Shown: positions 57,360-64,000 of the stretch, piece after piece
Numbering within the stretch: position 1 is the stretch's first letter
Layout: each line of letters begins with the position of its first letter
DNA from: Allacma fusca
Lineage: Eukaryota; Arthropoda; Collembola; Symphypleona; Sminthuridae
NCBI GenBank assembly: GCA_947179485.1
Contig: OX359246.1
Span: 13,392,001-13,456,000, forward strand
DNA length: 64,000 nucleotides
Reading direction: 5' to 3'
Program-made: the position numbers and the translations under genes
Notes under the pieces: model-generated
Seen by the model: the letters and a program-made list of their open reading frames with translations, nothing else
Database searches by the model: none
What the model was told of the DNA's origin: nothing

Positions 57360-58590
57360 TATGCAAGAGTTGTCGTCTGAGTGCACATAACCTTGCCTTA
57401 GTGCTGCTACAGAAATATGTTATTACTGCGGCTGTTGGTATATGTTGTTAGTCACAGTGCCTTCCAAGGGCAGAAATCTGTGGACTGTTAAGGGTTTCAT
57501 TTGCTGTAACCATTGAGTGCTATGCAGGAGTTGTCGTCTGAGTGCGCTTAACCTTGCCTTAGTGCTGCTAGAGTAATATGTGATTACTGCGGCTGTTGGT
57601 ATTTGTTGTTAGTCACAGTGCCTTCCAAGGGCAGAAATCTGTGGACTGTTAAGGGTTTCATTTGATGTAATCATTGAGTGCTATGCAGGAGTTGTCGTCT
57701 GAGTGCGCTTAACCTTGCCTTAGTGCTGCTAGAGTAATGTGTGATTACTGCGGATGTTGGTATTTGTTGTTAGTCACAGTGCCTTCCAAGGGCAGAAATC
57801 TGTGGACTGTTAAGGGTTTCATTTGCTGTAACCATTGAGTGCTATGCAGGAGTTGTCGTCTGAGTGCGCTTAACCTTGCCTTAGTGCTGCTACAGAAATA
57901 TGTTATTACTGCGGCTGTTGGTATTTGTTGTTAGTCACAGTGCCTTCCAAGGGCAGAAATCTGTGGACTGTTAAGGGTTTCATTTGCTGTAACCATTGAG
58001 TGCTATGCAGGAGTTGTCGTCTGAGTGCGCTTAACCTTGCCTTAGTGCTGCTAGAGTAATATGTGATTACTGCGGCTGTTGGTATTTGTTGTCAGTCACA
58101 GTGCCTTCCAAGGGCAGAAATCTGTGGACTGTTAAGGGTTTCATTTGCTGTAACCATTGAGTGCTATGCAGGAGTTGTCGTCTGAGTGCGCTTAACCTTG
58201 CCTTAGTGCTGCTAGAGTAATATGTGATTACTGCGGCTGTTGGTATTTGTTGTTAGTCACAGTGCCTTCCAAGGGCAGAAATCTGTGTACTGTTAAGGGT
58301 TTCATTTGCTGTAATCATTGAGTGCTATGCAGGAGTTGTCGTCTGAGTGCGCTTAACCTTGCCTTAGTGCTGCTAGAGTAATGTGTGATTACTGCGGCTG
58401 TTGGTATTTGTTGTTAGTCACAGTGCCTTCCAAGGGCAGAAATCTGTGGACTGTTAAGGGTTTCATTTGCTGTAATCATTGAGTGCTATGCAGGAGTTGT
58501 CGTCGGAGTGCGCTTAACCTTGCCTTAGTGCTGCTACAAATATATGTTATTATTGTGGCTGTTGGTGTTTGTTGTTAGTCACAGTGCCTT
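57360..58590 (+). repeat. 161-bp tandem repeat, seven full copies and one partial
   Basis: Copies begin with TATGCA(A/G)GAGTTGTCG at 57360, 57521, 57682, 57843, 58004, 58165, 58326 and 58487, each exactly 161 bp apart. Only scattered substitutions separate them (for example GGCTGTTGG/GGATGTTGG and TGGACTG/TGTACTG) and there are no indels, so amplification is recent. The last copy diverges after about 100 bp and leads into the 5' region of the transposase gene. As 161 is not a multiple of three and no frame stays open, the array is non-coding. It may be a subterminal transposase-binding or promoter array. Confidence 0.97.
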
Positions 58591-58749
58591 TCAAGAGATA
58601 AATGTTTTGACTTGTGGGAGTAGCACATGTTTTATGTTAACGTCTTTCCCCGTCTGTGCTTTTAATACTTACGTTCCTGTAACGATTTATTCAATAATGC
58701 TTACAGTATTGACTCTGTTTTGTTGCTTGGTTTCGGTTTGATTATGTAG

Positions 58750-61700
58750 ATGCCTAGGCGTTATAGTTTGAGTATGCTTGGACAACGTAAGCAAGTAGTT
58801 CGTAAAGGCCGTCGATGGGCAGACATAACGGATTTGCAGGTTGCCACGGTTATGTATGGAATCTCCCACAAACCAGACTCGTGGCTTTCTAGTGGTTATT
58901 ATTTGCGTACAAGCTTATGGGGCATGGTAGTAGCTTCTTTTTACGGCAAGCAAGAAATACGCGACAGGTTAGTCTTGCGTAATTGGTTTACCAGACCGAA
59001 GTCCTCGTTGAAGGTTTGTATTATATCTGCCCTTGTTATTCTCGCCTTGTAATTACCTGCCATAGTAATTCTTGTTGTCACTTTAGCTCAAATCATGCTA
59101 CGAACTCATTGGTCTTCCTCTTGGCAAGTTGCCCGAACCATTAGCATGTTCATCTCCTAAATCTGCTTCAACATTGTATTGTTTTTGTCGTTCCGGTGCC
59201 TCTGGCGACATGGTCGAATGTACTAACTGCAAGGAATGGTATATATCATTGCAATTGCATTAGAGTGGACATCCGTTCCGTTGCCAAAAACGCAAATTTT
59301 AAATGTCCGAAATGTCTGGATAACTCGTGGCTTAAGTTTCCTTCCGTAATTTTGATGGAACAATCAGGTATTACTAAATAAAGCGGTATTTGCTTGTTGG
59401 GTTTTTGATCAGTAACACTAGCAAGGCTTTCGTATTTAAACCGTACATGTTCTGCAGTTCCGACCGTTGATTTAAGCGTAATTTCGGCACCATTTCCTGT
59501 TGAACATTTAAACCTGACTTCCTGCGATGCTACAAATCACGTGCAACAAACAGTTTCTACATCTGAGTGTTCTTTCGAGGACGACGAGAAGGGAAACTGC
59601 ATTTCCTCGTTTAGAACAAGTCCTTCCTCGAAGTGCCTTGGTGATATCCCCACTGTTATGCTACCACCGAGTACGTACCCTGTGGTTCCTACCAACACAT
59701 TGCTATCTGACAACAGCACTACCAGTTCAGAGCACATTCACGATCGCAGTGAAGACGAGTCCCAGCATTTAAATGTTACGCCTTCTGAAGTAATGAGCTG
59801 TGGATCGGAGGTTCAAGACGATTGCGAAAACATTACAGAGGTCTGTCATGCTCGCCAGCAATCATCTACTGGTTCAAAGAAATTAACGGTATGTTCCACA
59901 ATAGCTTAGAGTTGACGTAATTGCAGTTATTTTGCCGTCATTATTCACTTCCACGTGTTTGTCCCATGTAGGTTTCCGAAACTCCCAGCACAATTTCATT
60001 TGAGTTAGCCAGTGCGGACTGGAAACGTTTTCTGAAAACTGACGGGGAAACTGTTAGTCTCTTGCGAGGGTGGACTGACCTTGTGAACGATGTGTTCGCT
60101 AACCACAACAACAAATGCGTATTACGGTTTGAAAAGCGCCGATTTAATCCTAAAAGTCACGTAGCGTACTTGTATGCTCAAGGCCGCTGTAAACATCCGA
60201 ACTGCATGAAGTTTATTTTGAAATGCAAGTCGTATGATCCTCTTGAGCCACTGTGTTTCAAAATGCGGTTAGTATCTTTATTACTACTTTAATACAAGGA
60301 ATAATTGAACGTTGCTGAAATCACTTTTGGTTAATGCAGTTGCTTCGGTACTCAACAACACGATGACGGCGACATGTTTGCTCGTAAAGTACAAAACTTT
60401 AAGCGTACAGCAATTAAAGACAAGCTGAAATTTCGAACGGCTTCCTCAGTTGCAACGGAAATGCATGCTAATGCAGACATGCAAGCTGTACGATGGGGCA
60501 ATGAAAATACCCGCCCAGAACGGAAACTATTTCGTAAAATGAAATACGAGGTAACTGCTTTGCTATTTAAATCATTGAAAAGTATACAAAATACGTTCGC
60601 TGTCACCTCATATTTTTGATGTTGTAGAAAATGAGTGAATGTGATAACCACTCCGACCCAATGTGGGATTTAGAAATGGAGAGACGTCGCGAAAGCAGAA
60701 GCGACGACAGGTTCATTCGTATGCTTAGTATTTGTCCTTTCCATATTGTCACATTTAGTGACGGACAGTTAGGAATTTTGCGACTTCTCCATGCAAAACG
60801 TTTTCCAGTAATAGCGCACATAGACGCAACAGGGACGCTTATTCAGGAAATTCCAGATTTGGATGGTTCCAGTAAAACCCTTATGTACGCCATTACGGTG
60901 GCACATCCGTTTACAGGATTTCCTCCTTTGGCTTTGTGAGTTCATTACCAATGACCACACAGCCCCTTCTATCACTAAGTGTTTGAAGTATTATGCCGAC
61001 AAGTAAGAGAAATTTATGTTCATTATTCCTGAATAACCCTATTAAGCAAAACGTGACGCTTACCTCAGTCTACGTTGCACGTTAGAGCCAAAAATGGACC
61101 ACTGAAATCAAAAGTTCTCTTCACACGGATTGAAACGGATTTCAGTTTAGCCCTTATTTATGCTGTCATCGAGGCTTTTGGACCATCCATTAAAATACGG
61201 GAGTATTTGAACATTTGTTTCGAAGAAATTTTCACCGACCGTGCTCCTTTGCAAACAAATTTTCACGTTTGTCGTGCACACATGATGAAGACATTTGTAA
61301 ACGAGCTGAAAATACATTTCAAGGCCCAAACCAGCGTCATTCCTGAGCTCAAGTACCTACTTCAACAATACCTTGAAAGCAAGACCATTCGTGAATGCTT
61401 ATTCTATGTTCGCAAAATCTTGATTTTGTGTCTGTCCGAGTATCAGTCAGAATTGTTAACCACAGAGCTAGTAACTCTGCGTTCGTTACCCCTCCTAAGT
61501 ACTTTTAATGGTATGTACACATTTTTCACCTGTAGCTACAACTTCAGTACAATGCCGAAATCATTGGTTCATTTTTTACGAAGAATTCCTTCAACTGTTA
61601 ATTTCTACTTATTAGATACAGCGTGTAATCACGTCGACATCCTCTCTAGGGCTCCTTCCAGCAGTACTAAGGACGCTATTTACAAGAGCACATGTTTTGG

Positions 61701-63246
61701 AATCGTATGCAACGATCTTGCAATACGTGTCCTGCATGACATGGACATTGGTGACCCATCGAAACCGAATACATTTCATAATCAAATATTTGTACAATAT
61801 CTTCTGAGGGATATCTTCCCCTTTACACCTTTGTTGACACATGTCATGTTTGATATACGATCAGACTCGCACAGCCTCGATCACCAATGGCCGGCGGAAA
61901 ATTGGAATCGAACCATTAAAGTATGTGAACAGCGTGATGGTCGTACCAAAGTAGGGAGATATGTTCGTGCTTCTAAGAAAATGTTTAAAGGTATGAATTA
62001 TAAGTAGCAATGTTACATGCATTCCAATGCAGCACACGTGCGTTTTTACTAATTTTGCATGATTTCACAGGCCGGTGTAATGATTTCGAAGCAACGCTCC
62101 TAAAACAAATGGGCATTCGAGCAAAGCAGATACCGAAGAGTCACAAACAACAGAACACACCCAAGTTGTTAAAAAAGACTAACACCTGCAATAACACACA
62201 ACCTGATGAATCCTCCCACACGCCGTGCGTCCTGCACCCGCAAACGACTATTCGATTCTACGTCTTATCGCGCGCTGCAGGAAACGGAATTGCAGGAGTG
62301 TTGGGATAGAAAGGGGAAACAGGTGGCAATACCACACAGCTGCAGTAATTCGTTCGACCGTTTACCTTTTGTCTTATGGAGTTCACGTGCTATCGATCTT
62401 CCAAGATACGAGTTCCAAAATTCTTGTCCCCTTGATAACTGCCTAATGACACTGACGTTTTTGCTGGAAACTTATTCCAACATTCGAAACTTCTTTCAAA
62501 GACCGGATTTACCCGACCCAGCAACTACAACAGCATTGATGGAATGTATTGACTTTGTACGCATGTTTAAGTTTAACCACGCTAAAAAACATTGGTTGAT
62601 GTATGTTACTAAAAACGAACAGTTTCAACGCAAAGTCAAAGCAGCTGACACTGCAATGCAGTACGAAATCGACAACCAGAGCGTTGGCAAGTCGTGTGAT
62701 GATACTGTCGTGAGTTTCGACATGTACGGTAGTGAATGCGAGTACGTCGTTCAACCCTTGCGAAATTTTTTTACAATGTTTGACGAAATTACGTCCTGTC
62801 CAGTGCATATTAATGTACGCGTACCGACTTCTCCCACGCTTTACAACAACAACACATTTGGGAGTATCATTTCCGATTTCAACGGCGAGACAGGTATTCG
62901 GGGAAATTGTACCATTCGCGGATGCCTCGGTACCATATCTTCCCGGCGCATATGTTTTCAAGACAAGTACTCCCCTTTCCCAGTAATTTGCTTAAGTCCG
63001 ACAAATACAGTATACGATGAAGTTCCTCACCTTGTAAACATTTCAGGAACTACGTTTAAACTTGCTGCTGTGTCGTTATACCAACGACATCGGCATCATT
63101 TTGTTACAGTGTTTCCAAATCAGAGCGGTTTGTTCATGTACGACGGTATGACACGTAACAACAAGTTCGAGAAACTGAAATCACCACCTATGCACCATTC
63201 CGTGTCGGTTGTGTATTATCGGCATGCTACAGGTTTTAATGAATGA
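58750..63246 (+). pseudogene. PHD-finger DDE transposase with C-terminal cysteine-peptidase domain, frameshifted
   Basis: Eight exons with good GT-AG borders: 58750-59013, 59087-59367, 59458-59888, 59972-60267, 60340-60550, 60628-61002, 61069-61990, 62071-63246, about 1300 codons. Domains in order: basic N-terminus; PHD finger (CFC, CTNC, then YHCNC and CPKC, a C4HC3 pattern); acidic Ser/Thr linker; a zinc-knuckle-like GRCKHPNC; RNase-H-fold core with first Asp in AHIDATG (codon 60823), second Asp in IETDFS (61138), CRAH metal/His motif (61270s), and Glu in PAENWNRTIK (61897); then a peptidase-like domain. Breaks: four extra bases in the PHD near 59239 (TATATA run), about two bases lost near 60937, an unresolved frame change at the 61002/61069 junction, and an A6 run at 62171-62176. 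The CxxH and ExxN motifs fit the MULE/hAT/P side of DDE enzymes; I cannot name the superfamily. It lacks the YDIACQ signature expected of KDZ elements. Confidence 0.8.
62206..63246 (+). CDS. USP/USPL1-like cysteine peptidase domain of the transposon
   Basis: This long uninterrupted frame (346 codons from its first ATG) forms most of the last transposon exon. It holds a Cys box NSCPLDNCLMTL (Cys codon 62440) and, about 220 residues later, a His box RHHFVTVFPNQSGLFMYDGM with His at 63097 and Asp at 63142, 15 residues apart. Order Cys-His-Asp with YDGM after the His matches papain-fold deubiquitinase/deSUMOylase enzymes of the USP and USPL1 (C98) type. It excludes Ulp1/C48, where His comes first. 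In the element it may strip SUMO or ubiquitin from transposase or chromatin. It joins the transposase frame only across a frameshift at the A6 run, so it could also be a separately started protein. Fold assignment rests on motifs only. Confidence 0.6.
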   Translation: MNPPTRRASCTRKRLFDSTSYRALQETELQECWDRKGKQVAIPHSCSNSFDRLPFVLWSSRAIDLPRYEFQNSCPLDNCLMTLTFLLETYSNIRNFFQRPDLPDPATTTALMECIDFVRMFKFNHAKKHWLMYVTKNEQFQRKVKAADTAMQYEIDNQSVGKSCDDTVVSFDMYGSECEYVVQPLRNFFTMFDEITSCPVHINVRVPTSPTLYNNNTFGSIISDFNGETGIRGNCTIRGCLGTISSRRICFQDKYSPFPVICLSPTNTVYDEVPHLVNISGTTFKLAAVSLYQRHRHHFVTVFPNQSGLFMYDGMTRNNKFEKLKSPPMHHSVSVVYYRHATGFNE

Positions 63247-63434
63247 TGAAGTTGTTGATATAGTATGTAATCATTTTTAATTAACACTACACCAAAATGA
63301 TACAACAATATAATTTCGTTACGCCTTGTCTTACTCTTATGAATTGTTATGTGTACGCTTGTTGTATTGCACATAAATGTACGTATCCTCACTAACTCTG
63401 ATAACTGGCATGTATTTATCACTGTCGTTGTAGT

Positions 63435-63701
63435 CAGAGCTGCGTTCAAGTTCAAGTATAACTTGAATAGTTCAAGTGCGTATCAAGTTCAAGTCAAGTC
63501 AAGTGCAGACAATTTTGTAACTTGACACTTGAACATCAAGTTCAAGTGAAATTATAATTTTAACTTGAATTTTCAAGTTCAAGTTCGATCAAGTTCAAGT
63601 TAACAATTTATTACTTGATTGTAAAATCAAGTCAAGTTCAAGTACAATGAATGGAAGTACTTGAATAAAACTTGAGTATAACTTGAACTGAAAAGCAATG
63701 T
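63435..63701. mobile_element. hAT-like MITE with CAAGTT arms, downstream of the large transposon
   Basis: The left end CAGAGCTGCGTTCAAGTTCA is mirrored by the right end (minus strand TTCAGTTCAAGTTATACTCA). The 267 bp between consist almost wholly of CAAGTT/ACTTGA words. Confidence 0.5.
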
Positions 63702-64000
63702 AAGCAATGCCGAATTGCATCCCACTAAAAATAATATTGGGCGTCAATCATCATAATAATGTCATCTTTGCATTTGTTTTCATTCCATCGACATTAAAGT
63801 CGCCTCCACGATGGTGGTCGAGAATAATTCTTGTGTCCTGTTTCCATGCTTTGAATTTTGAATAATTACAATTTCCGTCTTATTGTTTTGTAAAAATGTT
63901 CTTGATACTCGGGGTTCTTGTTCCATTATAAAAATGAAGTGATTGTTCACTTCACCTGTTCTCAAGCTAAGAAGTTTAAGAATAATTTATTATTTCATGT
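63701..64000. other. Window end, nothing recognised
   Basis: A+T-rich sequence without repeats or splice-like signals. A 61-codon minus frame shows no domain. Confidence 0.4.

Larger units (their letters stand above)
57360..63300 (+). mobile_element. Large DNA transposon: 161-bp repeat arm plus PHD-DDE-peptidase gene
   Basis: The element is delimited by its content: a 161-bp tandem-repeat arm at 57360-58590, then a spliced transposase gene ending at 63246. No terminal inverted repeat or target duplication could be recognised, and no inverted copy of the repeat arm is seen downstream before 64000. The true ends may therefore lie outside these bounds. A long tandem-repeat arm beside a RNase-H-fold transposase recalls Foldback/NOF (MULE) elements, but only one arm is visible. 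Frameshifts in the gene suggest this copy is no longer autonomous. Confidence 0.7.

Noticed and set aside
60352..60651. Minus-strand frames across the transposase exons (also 61612-61842 and 62509-62961)
   Set aside because: They are antisense shadows of recognised coding exons.
62206..63246. Ulp1 (C48) SUMO protease as the identity of the transposon's last domain
   Set aside because: Ulp1 has His-Asp before Cys; here the Cys box comes first and the His/Asp box last.
58750..63246. KDZ (Kyakuja-Dileera-Zisupton) assignment for the transposase
   Set aside because: The second catalytic Asp lies in IETDFS rather than the YDIACQ-type motif expected of that group.

Overview
The window is animal nuclear DNA. 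It is A+T-rich, has spliced genes with GT-AG introns, and carries a near-complete AP-2 clathrin-adaptor mu gene of the bilaterian type. The repeat content and compact introns suggest an arthropod or similar invertebrate, but the species cannot be fixed from the sequence. No bacterial, organellar or CRISPR feature is present.

Region 1-42.5 kb (gene-poor): this part is dominated by degenerate A/T-rich minisatellites. The main arrays lie near 1.1-1.8, 2.6-3.4, 4.5-5.6, 6.8-7.2, 11.0-11.95, 14.0-14.6, 15.8-16.05, 17.86-18.6, 19.4-19.6, 22.17-23.72, 26.4-27.0, 28.8-30.05, 35.6-35.9 and 39.8-40.5 kb. Several share a period of exactly 27 bp. The only convincing coding evidence is one minus-strand exon of an unrecognised, disordered, Ser-rich protein (10127-10844) and a decayed LINE reverse transcriptase (31.4-32.9 kb). 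A unit of about 140 bp at 9.34-10.08 kb carries clustered TGACCT/GGGTCA half-sites just inside the intron of the 10-kb exon.

Region 42.5-48.3 kb: a complete minus-strand AP-2 mu gene with seven coding exons that join in frame to 434 aa, one 5'UTR exon and a TATA box. Two MITE-like inverted repeats sit in its largest intron.

Region 48.3-53.1 kb: a plus-strand gene for a free-standing NPC1 N-terminal (sterol-binding) domain. A signal-peptide exon at 50.67 kb is inferred to splice to the domain exon ending at 52.92 kb. The protein ends in a short hydrophobic tail that looks like a GPI-attachment signal. A repeat-armed transposon fragment lies in the intron.

Region 53.1-64 kb: MITE-like elements made of short repeated words (CAAGTT, CGGGTA, TGTAGGCT), then a large DNA transposon. 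Seven and a half exact 161-bp tandem repeats (57.36-58.59 kb) lead into an eight-exon transposase gene (58.75-63.25 kb). It encodes a PHD finger, an RNase-H-fold (DDE) transposase with a CRAH motif, and a C-terminal cysteine peptidase with Cys-His-Asp order like the USP/USPL1 class. Three or four frameshifts show this copy is probably dead. This domain combination is the most unusual thing in the window.
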